DNA from: an uncultured Bacteroides sp.
GTDB taxonomy: Bacteria; Bacteroidota; Bacteroidia; Bacteroidales; Bacteroidaceae
Reading direction: 5' to 3'
Assembly: GCF_910585845.1 (NCBI RefSeq)
Contig: NZ_CAJUHF010000001.1
Coordinates: 1 to 64,000, forward strand
DNA: 64,000 nt
Both the position numbers and the translations under genes were made by a program. Positions within the stretch are counted from its first letter, which is position 1; every line of letters starts with the position of its first letter. The notes under the pieces were generated by a model that was given only the letters and a program-made list of their open reading frames with translations, made no database searches and was not told the origin of the DNA. Positions 50,129 to 57,884 of this stretch are shown one piece after another.

Positions 50129-51067
50129 ATGACACAGCAAGCGACTACAACCATACAACAGGCTGCAAATGGTGGGCAGGTAGCTACTCAAAGAAAGCCT
50201 GTAGATATTCTTAAAAGCATGATGAATGCCGAAAGCGTACAAGAACAATTCAAAAATGCGCTTGGTAAAAATTCGGCAACATTCGTAGCCTCTGTAATTG
50301 ACCTATACAACGGAGATAGCAATCTGCAACTCTGTAATCCTAAACAGGTGGTAATGGAAGCACTCAAAGCTGCCACGTTACATTTGCCAATAAACAAGGC
50401 TTTGGGCTATGCTTTCATTATCCCGTTCAAAAACTCCAAAAAGGATGAAAAGGGCAACTGGATTAAAGTGTATGAGCCGACTTTTCAAATGGGCTATAAG
50501 GGTTATATTCAGCTTGCCATGCGCACGGGACAATACCGTACCATCAATGCGGATGTGGTGTATGATGGTGAGTTGCGCAAGGTAAACAAACTGACCGGGG
50601 AAATAGCCTTTGACGGTGAAAGGAAAAGCGATAAGGTGATAGGCTATTTCTGTTACTTTGAACTTATGAACGGCTTTAGCAAGACTTTGTACATGACAGT
50701 GGAGCAAATGGCAAACCATGCAAAGCGATACAGTAAAGCCATCACAAGCGATAAGGATGTAACGGTTGAAAAGTTGCTGAATTTGGCTAATTTGCCCGTT
50801 TCTCCCGATAGCAACAAGGTTGGTTGGATGGGTAACTTTCACGGAATGGCACAAAAAACCGTTATCCGTAATTTACTGAGTAAATACGGCTATTTGTCCG
50901 TAGAAATGCAAAATGCCATCACCAATGACTACGAGGGTGACGAAACTTCACAGCGTGAAATATTGACCGACAATTACGCAAACAAACAGTTGATTGATGC
51001 GGAAGATGTGAGCTTTGAAAGCGTGTCAAGCGAGCAACAAGCGGAAACTATTGACCCCGGATATTGA
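50129..51067 (+). CDS. recT: RecT-family single-strand annealing protein
   Basis: The product has 312 residues. The RecT core is plain: VMEALKAATLHLPINKALGYAFIIPF, FQMGYKGYIQLAMRTGQYRTINADVVYDGE and WMGNFHGMAQKTVIRNLLSKYG. It anneals complementary single strands during phage replication and recombination. RecT usually pairs with a RecE-type exonuclease. None is visible here; the MBL-fold gene 6 bp downstream or the SbcC-like ATPase upstream may fill that place. Confidence 0.95.
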   Translation: MTQQATTTIQQAANGGQVATQRKPVDILKSMMNAESVQEQFKNALGKNSATFVASVIDLYNGDSNLQLCNPKQVVMEALKAATLHLPINKALGYAFIIPFKNSKKDEKGNWIKVYEPTFQMGYKGYIQLAMRTGQYRTINADVVYDGELRKVNKLTGEIAFDGERKSDKVIGYFCYFELMNGFSKTLYMTVEQMANHAKRYSKAITSDKDVTVEKLLNLANLPVSPDSNKVGWMGNFHGMAQKTVIRNLLSKYGYLSVEMQNAITNDYEGDETSQREILTDNYANKQLIDAEDVSFESVSSEQQAETIDPGY

Positions 51068-51073
51068 TAGCGT

Positions 51074-51802
51074 ATGAAACTGATAGTTCTTGGTTCAAGT
51101 AGTAGTGGCAACTGTTACATTTTGGATAACGGTAATGAAGCTCTGATTATAGAGGCTGGAATCCGTTTCCAAGAAGTCAAGAAAGCGTTGGATTTCAATC
51201 TGAGAAAGGTTGTAGGGTGTGTGGTAACGCACGCCCACAACGACCACGCCAAATATATTAAGGCAATGGTGGATAGTGGATTTCACACGTTGGCATTACG
51301 GGAGGTATGGACTGCAAAGGGCGTTTGGGATTCCCGTTCTTTGGTGGTTAAAGAGGGCAAAGGCTATAAGATGGGTAATTTTAAGGTACTTCCTTTTCCT
51401 GCTTGCCATGATGTGCCATGTGTCGGCTATCTGATAGACCACCCCGATATGGGAAAGATGGTATTTCTTACCGATAGCTGTATGTGCGAATATCAGTTCA
51501 AGGGGCTTAACCATGTGCTGATAGAGTGCAATTACTCTGATAAGAAGCTCATCGAGGCGATTACAACCGGGCGCACGTTGCCCTCACAGCGTGAACGTCT
51601 GCTTACCTCACACATGGAGCTTACTACGTGCAAGGGGTTTTTGGAAGCAAACGACTTATCCCATGTTTCGGAAATCGTGCTTTTACACCTTTCCGAGAAT
51701 AATAGCGATGAGCCTTATTTCATATCGGAAGTGGAAAGGCATACGGGGAAAGTGGTTTATGCGGCAAAGCTGGGTTTAACGATTGATTTAGACAGAATAT
51801 AA
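51074..51802 (+). CDS. MBL-fold metallo-hydrolase
   Basis: The product has 242 residues. It starts LGSSSSGNCYIL, and the metal site H53-A-H55-N-D57-H58 is followed by further ligands (CHDVP; LTDSC; ECNYS; SHM). This is the YycJ/WalJ-like branch of the metallo-beta-lactamase fold, which includes nucleases. Position after recT suggests it acts on DNA, perhaps as the exonuclease partner. That is inference. Confidence 0.88.
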   Translation: MKLIVLGSSSSGNCYILDNGNEALIIEAGIRFQEVKKALDFNLRKVVGCVVTHAHNDHAKYIKAMVDSGFHTLALREVWTAKGVWDSRSLVVKEGKGYKMGNFKVLPFPACHDVPCVGYLIDHPDMGKMVFLTDSCMCEYQFKGLNHVLIECNYSDKKLIEAITTGRTLPSQRERLLTSHMELTTCKGFLEANDLSHVSEIVLLHLSENNSDEPYFISEVERHTGKVVYAAKLGLTIDLDRI

Positions 51803-51806
51803 GGAT

Positions 51807-52238
51807 ATGGCTAAACTCCAAGTAGAAAAGAGAAACGGGTTATTTGATTTGAAGCCTCTATACGAATGGATGCGTAACGCTTTGGATGGTATCTATAGGA
51901 TAGAGGTTAAGAAAGTCAGAAAGCCACGTTCTTTAGACCAAAACGGGTGGTTGTTCGGGTGTATTTACCCTATCCTTTTAGACGCTCTTTTGGAAGCTGG
52001 TTGGGAGTTCGTTTCAGTAGAACAAGTGCATGAGTTTTTTAAGGCTCAAATGACGGCTGACAAAGTGGTAAATAAGCACACGGGGGAGATTATAGAGTTC
52101 CCGTGTTCTACAGCCGCTATGGACACGGTGACATTCTCCACCTATTGCGAAAAACTGAGGGAGTACGCCAAAGAGTTTCTGAATGTGGATATTCCCGACC
52201 CGGATAAATATTGGAGAAGCCATGAAAAGAATACCTAA
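51807..52238 (+). CDS. NinB-like recombination protein
   Basis: The product has 143 residues. KPRSLDQNGWLFGCIYPILLDAL, then EFFKAQMTADKVVN and TFSTYCEKLREYAKEFLNVDIPDPD fit phage NinB-type proteins, which bind single-stranded DNA and assist recombination. The match is recalled, not searched. It is co-directional and 5 bp after the MBL gene, and overlaps the next small gene by 17 bp. Confidence 0.7.
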   Translation: MAKLQVEKRNGLFDLKPLYEWMRNALDGIYRIEVKKVRKPRSLDQNGWLFGCIYPILLDALLEAGWEFVSVEQVHEFFKAQMTADKVVNKHTGEIIEFPCSTAAMDTVTFSTYCEKLREYAKEFLNVDIPDPDKYWRSHEKNT

Positions 52239-52383
52239 CAGCGTGGTATCTGAGCTGATACGCTTAGTGCCCATTTTGATAGCAAATATTCCACCCGGAC
52301 AAAGTACGAGAGTGGATAACGCAATAAGATTAACAAAAAAGATTATCAACAAATTAAAAACATTGAAAGATGAGAACATTTGA
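52222..52383 (+). CDS. Unrecognised 53-residue phage protein
   Basis: Begins MKRIPNSVVSELIRLVPILIANIPP and ends with a Lys-rich helix. The start follows GGAGAAG and overlaps the previous gene; its stop overlaps the next start by 14 bp. Its function is unknown. Confidence 0.6.
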   Translation: MKRIPNSVVSELIRLVPILIANIPPGQSTRVDNAIRLTKKIINKLKTLKDENI

Positions 52384-52951
52384 AATTACAGAGAAAGAAG
52401 TAGCGGCTGCATTTCGTGAAGCGGAAAGTGGAGAAGCAAAGAAAATATTGGCGGCTTTGTTCTGCAAGGAAGAAATGGTAAAACCTACACTGGACGATTA
52501 CAAGACAATTCGCACGTATGAGGATGCTTGTAAGGCACTTGGTGAGCCTATTTTTGAAGACCCTAATAATTTGCCCAATCATATCATAGCCCTTATGAAG
52601 TTGGAAACTATTAGCCGGGCTTTGTGGGGTAGAAATTTCCAACCAAAGCCAGATGGAGAGGGAAGCAAAGTGTATTGGTATCCGTGGTTTGCCTTATGGA
52701 CTAAGAAAGAGGTTGAGGATATGAATCCCGAACAAAGAGGTGCCCTTGTGTCTGCTAATGCGGATCTTGGTGCGTTTGCGGGTTTCGGTTGTCTGGCTGC
52801 GCTTTATCGTTCCTCGTCTGCGGATGCGGGCATTGGGTTCCGCTTGTGCCAAGAAACGGAAGAAAAGGCTAAGTATTTTGGGCAGCAATTCATTGAACTT
52901 TGGGCTGAATATTTGAAATTCAACTTTACCGTAGGAAATCGTTTGAAATAA
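52370..52951 (+). CDS. Phage protein of unknown function, 193 residues
   Basis: Acidic N-terminal half; then IALMKLETISRALWGRNFQPKPDGEGSKVYWYPWFALWTKKEVEDM and FAGFGCLAALYRSSSADAGIGFRLCQETEEKAKYFGQQFIELW. The aromatic-rich middle and conserved-looking C-terminus occur in many Bacteroides phages as hypothetical proteins. I cannot assign a role. Confidence 0.7.
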   Translation: MRTFEITEKEVAAAFREAESGEAKKILAALFCKEEMVKPTLDDYKTIRTYEDACKALGEPIFEDPNNLPNHIIALMKLETISRALWGRNFQPKPDGEGSKVYWYPWFALWTKKEVEDMNPEQRGALVSANADLGAFAGFGCLAALYRSSSADAGIGFRLCQETEEKAKYFGQQFIELWAEYLKFNFTVGNRLK

Positions 52952-52955
52952 AAGT

Positions 52956-52971
52956 GTGTTTATCAAACATA
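52956..52971. promoter_or_regulatory. Operator-like palindrome, site 2
   Basis: GTGTTTATCAAACATA: same half-sites as site 1 around ATCA. It is the first intergenic space over 40 bp after 47.6 kb and lies 24 bp before the start at 52996. Confidence 0.65.
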
Positions 52972-52995
52972 TTATCAACTAAAAAATAAAGTGAA

Positions 52996-53430
52996 ATGAA
53001 AGACATCATGTTAGCCGATACCCCGGTGGAACAAAGGGAACAGATTCTACGTGATAGCTGCGACCAAATTGTAGAACGTAGCTACACACGCAAATTTGAC
53101 ACGCAACAGATTAACGAAAGACGTGCTGAACTTGCAAACGTAGCAATTCAAAAAGCTGATTTGGAAGATGAGTTGGCTGGAATCAGAGCTGAATACAAGT
53201 CCAAAATTAAGCCTTTGGATGAGAGAATTGGAAAGGTTCGTGATGAGTTGAAAGCCGGAGGCGATTATGTAAAAGGTGATTGCTTCAAGTTTGTAGATGA
53301 AGATGAGGGCATGGTTGGATTCTACACCCCGGAGGGTTATTTGCTGGAGCAACGTGCCATGACGCAAGAAGAAAGACAACGTAACGTATTCCGTGCCATT
53401 AGAACGGATAGAACGGGCACGAATGATTGA
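52996..53430 (+). CDS. Phage coiled-coil protein, unknown
   Basis: The product has 144 residues. The middle (about 35-90, INERRAELANVAIQKADLEDELAGIRAEYKSKIKPLDERIGKVRDELK) is a long coiled coil. A short beta-rich part follows (FVDEDEGMVGFYTPEGYLLEQRAM). It has its own upstream operator-like motif, so it may begin a transcription subunit with the next gene. Confidence 0.7.
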   Translation: MKDIMLADTPVEQREQILRDSCDQIVERSYTRKFDTQQINERRAELANVAIQKADLEDELAGIRAEYKSKIKPLDERIGKVRDELKAGGDYVKGDCFKFVDEDEGMVGFYTPEGYLLEQRAMTQEERQRNVFRAIRTDRTGTND

Positions 53431-53456
53431 TTATTAACACATTAAATTTTAGTAAA

Positions 53457-54215
53457 ATGGAAAATCAAGAAAAAGGATTAACCGTAAACATCGGTGAGTA
53501 CAAGGGTGAAAAACCTATCGAAGTAGTGTACAGAATTGGTAATGCTCCTAAAGCATTGGACGAATTGCCCATTAAGCAACCGGAAAGTATTTCTGTATCA
53601 GGTGTTATCAGAACTCCGTTAGATTGGTTGGAAAAGCGTATTGACACCATCGACCAAAAGCGTGCGAATGTTAAGGTAAACCGTGAGAAAATGAGTATCA
53701 CGCTTACCGTGAATGAGGATGATTATTACACTAAAAACACCTTTGTAGGTACGGTGGAATTATCGGAAGTCTTTTCAAAGTTTGGTATCAATAACGGAGA
53801 ATGTGGCTGGATTCCTGCTAAACTGGGGCAGTTCCTGCGTTTGAATCGTGGCGTATTTATGCAAAAAGAGGATTGTATGAAGCTCGTTTCGGTGTTAAAG
53901 AACTTTACGGCTAACGCCAAGACTGAAATTCAGAAACAGCGTGACCCATCCGGCTCTATGGCTGAGGTGTACCGTTCACAAGTAGAAAGTAATTTGCCCA
54001 AGAGTTTCACGATTAACATCTCCATTTTCAAGGGAACTGCAAAAACACCTATTGAAGTTGAGTTCGACCACTATCTTTCTAATGGTGATGTGTTGTTGCA
54101 ACTTGTTTCGCCCGGTGCTAACGAACTGGCAGAGGACTACAGAGATAAGTGTATTGATGAGGTGTTGGACGGTATTCGTGCCATTGCCCCAGATATTGCT
54201 ATTCTTGAAATCTAA
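53457..54215 (+). CDS. Phage protein of unknown function, 252 residues
   Basis: The start MENQEKGLTVNIGEYKGEKP is preferred to ATG 53427, which has no ribosome site. No motif I recognise. A 70-residue pattern appears twice: near the N-terminus (LTVNIGEYKGEKPIEVVYRIG) and again near 186 (FTINISIFKGTAKTPIEVEFDHYLS), suggesting an internal duplication. It sits between the coiled-coil gene and the replication genes. Confidence 0.7.
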   Translation: MENQEKGLTVNIGEYKGEKPIEVVYRIGNAPKALDELPIKQPESISVSGVIRTPLDWLEKRIDTIDQKRANVKVNREKMSITLTVNEDDYYTKNTFVGTVELSEVFSKFGINNGECGWIPAKLGQFLRLNRGVFMQKEDCMKLVSVLKNFTANAKTEIQKQRDPSGSMAEVYRSQVESNLPKSFTINISIFKGTAKTPIEVEFDHYLSNGDVLLQLVSPGANELAEDYRDKCIDEVLDGIRAIAPDIAILEI

Positions 54216-54225
54216 ATACTATATC

Positions 54226-54245
54226 GTGGGGGAGCAATCCCCCAC
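54226..54245 (+). other. Perfect GNRA-loop hairpin before the replication genes
   Basis: GTGGGGGA-GCAA-TCCCCCAC: an 8-bp perfect stem closed by a GCAA tetraloop, with no T run. It lies 17 bp before the start at 54263, so an RNA structure affecting translation or processing is more likely than a terminator. Confidence 0.7.
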
Positions 54246-54262
54246 TTATAACAGCTCATAAT

Positions 54263-55078
54263 ATGGCTAATAAAAAAATTATACCGCCTATGCCTTTCGA
54301 TGCCACCGCTTGGTTATCCAACAATGCGGCTATGAGGTTGTCATTTGCTTGTAAGGGCTTGTGGCTGGATATGCTTTGCTGTATGTGGGTGAGTATAGAG
54401 CGTGGGGTTATGCTGAAACCTATTGGCGGTGCGTACACGGTTGATGAATTAGAAGCCCTTTACGGAAGTGGAACAAAGGAGCTGATAGAATCATTGATTA
54501 ACGCTGAATTATTGTCTGTAAGGAATGATGGGGCTTTGTACAACGCTGATATGGTCAAGATGGAATCAATACGGGTAAAACGGTCTGAGGCTGGGAAAAA
54601 AGGTGGTGTAACTATGGGTAAACGGATATTAGCCAAAGTTGATGCGCTTGTGGAAACGCCACCGATAGAAATGCCACATACACCTTCCCCAACGGCTGAA
54701 ACGCAACACGGGGCGCAAGCAGACCTATTTCCCGATGATTTGCCGGAGAATCCACCGCCACTGACTGATGAACAACAGCGGAAGATTGCAAAAGCCAAGA
54801 AGTACAATTATGCTGATTACGTTACTTTGACACGTGATGAATACGCAAAATTATGTACCGAATATGGCGAAGAAGCCGCTAAAGCGATGATTGATATTCT
54901 CAACAATTACAAAGGTTCTAAGGGTAAGAAGTATAAATCCGATTACCTGACTATTAGGGGCTGGGTAAAAGATAAGTATTACGAAAATATGAATAGATAT
55001 GGACAACAAACTGGTACAACGATTGCAACAGATATTGGCAAACCAAGCGCAAAGAGGACTTTTAGGGACACGCTTTAA
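54263..55078 (+). CDS. Replication-organiser-like protein
   Basis: The product has 271 residues. The N-terminal 115 (PFDATAWLSNNAAMRLSFACKGLWLDMLCCMWVSIERGVM...VKRSEAGKKGG) resemble DUF1376/Lin1244-type replisome organiser N-termini. A Pro-rich linker precedes a C-terminal DnaD-like helical part (YVTLTRDEYAKLCTEYGEEAAKAMIDILNNYKGSKGKKYKSDYLTIRGWVKDKY). It overlaps the DnaC-like gene by 80 bp. Likely role: origin recognition or helicase loading for the phage. Confidence 0.78.
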   Translation: MANKKIIPPMPFDATAWLSNNAAMRLSFACKGLWLDMLCCMWVSIERGVMLKPIGGAYTVDELEALYGSGTKELIESLINAELLSVRNDGALYNADMVKMESIRVKRSEAGKKGGVTMGKRILAKVDALVETPPIEMPHTPSPTAETQHGAQADLFPDDLPENPPPLTDEQQRKIAKAKKYNYADYVTLTRDEYAKLCTEYGEEAAKAMIDILNNYKGSKGKKYKSDYLTIRGWVKDKYYENMNRYGQQTGTTIATDIGKPSAKRTFRDTL

Positions 55079-55658
55079 GATTGAGAAGTTTCCCGAAAAG
55101 GACATAGCGGAAATGCTAAGGATGTGTTATCAGTCAGAAGTTGAGCGCAGAAACATGAAGTATGTTTCGGATGAAGCCACGTTGGAAAAGATAGGCAAAG
55201 CAGCTAAGTTCCTTTGCGGAAACGGAAAGTTCGGCTTGCTTCTGTATGGTACGGTAGGGAGTGGTAAAACCACGCTTGCAAAGGCGATATGCAACATTAT
55301 AGGTATCTTATACAATAGTGATTTATCTTCCGAAAGAAAGGGTGTGTACCGCATATCAGCTCTGAACCTTGCCAAGTCAATAGCCGATGACCCGACTTAT
55401 TTCAACAAGCTAAAGAATCAAGAACTTTTGTTTATTGATGATGTGGGCACTGAACCAGCAAGCGTGAAAAGTTGGGGCAACGAGTTTTCCCCGGTTACTG
55501 AACTAATCTATGCCCGATATGACAGGCAGCTATTCACTATAGCCACTTCCAATTTGGCAGATGAGGAATTTGGCGACAGGTACGGAGAGCGTATTGCTGA
55601 TAGAATGGAAGAAATGTTTGAACGGCTGCACTACAGCCAAAAAAGCTATCGAAAATGA
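54999..55658 (+). CDS. DnaC/IstB-like helicase loader ATPase
   Basis: The product has 219 residues. Walker A GTVGSGKTTLAKAI lies around 84-97, Walker B LLFIDDVGTEP, and sensor 1 FTIATSNL. The family loads replicative helicase on DNA. The 80-bp overlap with the preceding organiser gene, in a different frame, is long. The ATG at 54999 opens MDNKLVQRLQQILANQAQ, a plausible N-terminus; ATG 55107 would be an alternative but truncates the domain little. Confidence 0.9.
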   Translation: MDNKLVQRLQQILANQAQRGLLGTRFKIEKFPEKDIAEMLRMCYQSEVERRNMKYVSDEATLEKIGKAAKFLCGNGKFGLLLYGTVGSGKTTLAKAICNIIGILYNSDLSSERKGVYRISALNLAKSIADDPTYFNKLKNQELLFIDDVGTEPASVKSWGNEFSPVTELIYARYDRQLFTIATSNLADEEFGDRYGERIADRMEEMFERLHYSQKSYRK

Positions 55659-55918
55659 GATTTGCGCTCAGAAACAAAACAAAGCTCATTAATGCTTTCG
55701 GTGAAGCGTATTACAACGAACTTATTGCAAGCATTAATAGCTTTCAATCTAACTACACGCCCGATTGCCATTATTGGAACGAGGCGATACAAAAAGAAAT
55801 GCTGGATATGCCAAGTAGTACCCACCCGGATAAGACATTTTCGTTTGCCATTGTGAGCGAAATGTGGGATGTGATAACGCTTGCTTATTATTCAGCGAGT
55901 AATACACCAAGTAAATAA
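55655..55918 (+). CDS. Unrecognised 87-residue phage protein
   Basis: Begins MRFALRNKTKLINAFGEAYYNELIAS. It overlaps the loader gene by 4 bp (ATGA). Helical, no known motif. Co-translation with the loader suggests a replication accessory role, unproven. Confidence 0.65.
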   Translation: MRFALRNKTKLINAFGEAYYNELIASINSFQSNYTPDCHYWNEAIQKEMLDMPSSTHPDKTFSFAIVSEMWDVITLAYYSASNTPSK

Positions 55919-55925
55919 TAAAGCT

Positions 55926-56396
55926 ATGCAACACCAAAAATCAGAAAAGAAAAAAGTGGTTGTGACCTTATGCCGTGTATTCCCGGTTACACATTCTTTG
56001 GCTGGAAAGCCTACAGAGTTTGAGGGCAAACTAAAAGAGCATAAGAAGATACATACTATACGCTACAATAAAAATGGCGTGTGGGATAAGAGATATAAAG
56101 ATATTGCATCCGGTAAAAAATATCTTTCAGTGCGTGAATGGACGGGCAGACCGTACAACTCAGAGCAACGGGAATTTGCCCGGTATGAGAAGATAGGTTT
56201 ACAGCATATTACTATGACCTATGGAAGCGATGATACCATGCCCAAAGTATGGGTAGACAACAAGAAAGTTTCAATCCATGAAGTAGCAAAGAATGATGGT
56301 TTGAGCGTGGAGGACTTTGTAGAATGGTTTTTCGGGAACAACAAAGAGAATGTTTTTGAAGGTGTTGTTATTCATTTTACCTCTTTTAGATACTAA
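55926..56396 (+). CDS. PUA/ASCH-like phage protein (tentative)
   Basis: The product has 156 residues from MQHQKSEKKKVVVTLCRVFP. The segment KKIHTIRYNKNGVWDKRYKDIASGKKYLSVREWTGRPY resembles ASCH/PUA-like folds, in which K-x-HTIR and a following beta strand bind nucleic acid. The call is by eye and weak. An earlier ATG at 55881 overlaps the previous gene and lacks a ribosome site. Confidence 0.6.
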   Translation: MQHQKSEKKKVVVTLCRVFPVTHSLAGKPTEFEGKLKEHKKIHTIRYNKNGVWDKRYKDIASGKKYLSVREWTGRPYNSEQREFARYEKIGLQHITMTYGSDDTMPKVWVDNKKVSIHEVAKNDGLSVEDFVEWFFGNNKENVFEGVVIHFTSFRY

Positions 56397-56399
56397 GAC

Positions 56400-56579
56400 A
56401 TGGAAAAGATTTGTAATAATTGCTCTTTTATGAAGTTGAAAAAAATAAGGGACGGTTATAGTGCTTATTGCTGTATGGCTCATACAATAGTTAAGGGTGG
56501 TACTAAATATACAGACCCCAAAGGTGTACTTCCTCATTTCAAATGTAATTGTGGCAAATTCAATTGCAAGTATGAATGA
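56400..56579 (+). CDS. Cys-rich small protein 1 (59 residues)
   Basis: MEKICNNCSFMKL opens with CxxC; CC and CNCGKFNC follow near 24 and 49-56. The arrangement could hold one or two zinc ions. It overlaps the next start by 8 bp. The family is unknown; small zinc-ribbon proteins are common in phage early operons. Confidence 0.65.
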   Translation: MEKICNNCSFMKLKKIRDGYSAYCCMAHTIVKGGTKYTDPKGVLPHFKCNCGKFNCKYE

Positions 56580-56709
56580 AATAAGACACTGTAGCGAATG
56601 TAAATACTATTGGTGTTATCCTCATACAACCCAAATGTATTGCTACAAATTAGGTAGGCGCATAACAGCAAGAAAGAAGTATTGTAAACATTATAAGCCC
56701 AATAAATGA
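56572..56709 (+). CDS. Cys-rich small protein 2 (45 residues)
   Basis: MNEIRHCSECKYYWCYPHTTQMYCYKLGRRITARKKYCKHYKPN is summarised by CxxC, C, C and CxxY spacing: Cys at 7, 10, 15, 24 and 38. It resembles protein 1 in size and cysteine order and may be a paralogue. It starts inside the 3' end of that gene in another frame. Confidence 0.65.
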   Translation: MNEIRHCSECKYYWCYPHTTQMYCYKLGRRITARKKYCKHYKPNK

Positions 56710-56716
56710 TAGTAGT

Positions 56717-57532
56717 ATGGAAACGAATAAAACAAAAAATACAGACCTGTTTTTGATTGACCCCCGTAATATCGTGGTTGTGGACGGTTTCAATGTAAGA
56801 CGTGATTTTGACCTTGACGAACTGAAAGAGCAAATAAAGGCAAAGGGTGTTTTAAATCCTCTGACGGTTATAGCCTTTAAGGATGATGATGGCAACGAGA
56901 AATACAAATTGGTGGATGGTGAACGCAGGTATAGGGCTACCATGTTGGCTATATCCGAGGGTGCGGATATTCCTTATGTTCGTGCCATGAAAGCCCGAAA
57001 GGACGCTTCTACTGAAGAATTGTACATTCAACAGATGATGCGTAACGAGGGTAAGAAATTTACCGAATACGAGTGCGCTATCATGTTCAGACGTTTCAAA
57101 GAAGAATTTGGATATAGCCAAGTTGAGATAGCGGATAAGTTCAAGAAAAGCCCGGCTTTCATAAGCAAATGCCTTTCCTTGTTGGATTTGCCCCCGTACA
57201 TTCAAGAAAGGATTATGAAAGGGGAATTGTCGGTTAAGGCAGCTAAGGAGATTGCCGCCAATTATGGCAGTGAGAAAGAACAGGTAAATGCTGCAAAGTC
57301 GGCTGTGGATAACGCCAAAGAAAACGGTAGGGCTACAGCTACCAATAAGGAGGTTCTTAATTCTCTGAAAGATTCTAAAGAAGCAAAAGCCATTGCGGAA
57401 GCTCTGAGAAAGGTTTGGGCTTATTTGGATGGTGAGGTTATCGTGGACGTGGATAAGCTGGCAAAGCTACTGGATAAGACGGAAAGCCTTAGCCAAGCGA
57501 TGAGAGAATACAAGAAAGAGGGTATAAAATGA
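56717..57532 (+). CDS. ParB/Spo0J-like DNA-binding protein
   Basis: The product has 271 residues. The ParB N-terminal nuclease-like domain is at about 18-100 (NVRRDFDLDELKEQIKAKGVLNPLTV; LVDGERRYRATML). A KorB-type HTH follows (EFGYSQVEIADKFKKSPAFISKCLSLLDLPPYIQERIMKGELSVKAAKEIA). No parA or obvious parS cluster is seen. In prophages such proteins often act as regulators or in late-gene control rather than partition. Confidence 0.9.
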   Translation: METNKTKNTDLFLIDPRNIVVVDGFNVRRDFDLDELKEQIKAKGVLNPLTVIAFKDDDGNEKYKLVDGERRYRATMLAISEGADIPYVRAMKARKDASTEELYIQQMMRNEGKKFTEYECAIMFRRFKEEFGYSQVEIADKFKKSPAFISKCLSLLDLPPYIQERIMKGELSVKAAKEIAANYGSEKEQVNAAKSAVDNAKENGRATATNKEVLNSLKDSKEAKAIAEALRKVWAYLDGEVIVDVDKLAKLLDKTESLSQAMREYKKEGIK

Positions 57533-57690
57533 AACTGAGGAAAGAAAAGGAACAAATACCTGCGGATTTCCGCAAACAAATGTATGAGAGCTACAAAGCC
57601 AATATGACTTTATACGGTAAGCCAATTCTCCCGTACAAACAATGGCTGAAAGACGTGTTTAACACTAAATTACCTTGTTGTGGTAAATAG
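57529..57690 (+). CDS. Unrecognised 53-residue phage protein
   Basis: MKLRKEKEQIPADFRKQMYE... ends in PCCGK. It overlaps the ParB-like stop (ATGA). Basic and helical; function unknown. Confidence 0.6.
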   Translation: MKLRKEKEQIPADFRKQMYESYKANMTLYGKPILPYKQWLKDVFNTKLPCCGK

Positions 57691-57695
57691 ATGGC

Positions 57696-57872
57696 ATGAA
57701 AACGCTGATGATTGACATAATGCTGAATGACCGCTTTTATGCGGCTTTCAGATATAGGTATTGCCCGGCTTTCAAATTCGATATTGAGGATATGGCTAAC
57801 AAAGTTTATGAGCGATACCCCACCCTGCGAAAAAGGGCTATGAATGGTGAAAAAGTAGTATTTGCATTTTAA
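57696..57872 (+). CDS. Unrecognised 58-residue phage protein
   Basis: Begins MKTLMIDIMLNDRFYAAFRYRYCP. The short frame is preceded by a weak ribosome site and flanked by real genes at 5 and 12 bp. It fills the only gap here, which supports it as a gene. No family recognised. Confidence 0.55.
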   Translation: MKTLMIDIMLNDRFYAAFRYRYCPAFKFDIEDMANKVYERYPTLRKRAMNGEKVVFAF

Positions 57873-57884
57873 TGATTTGAAGAT

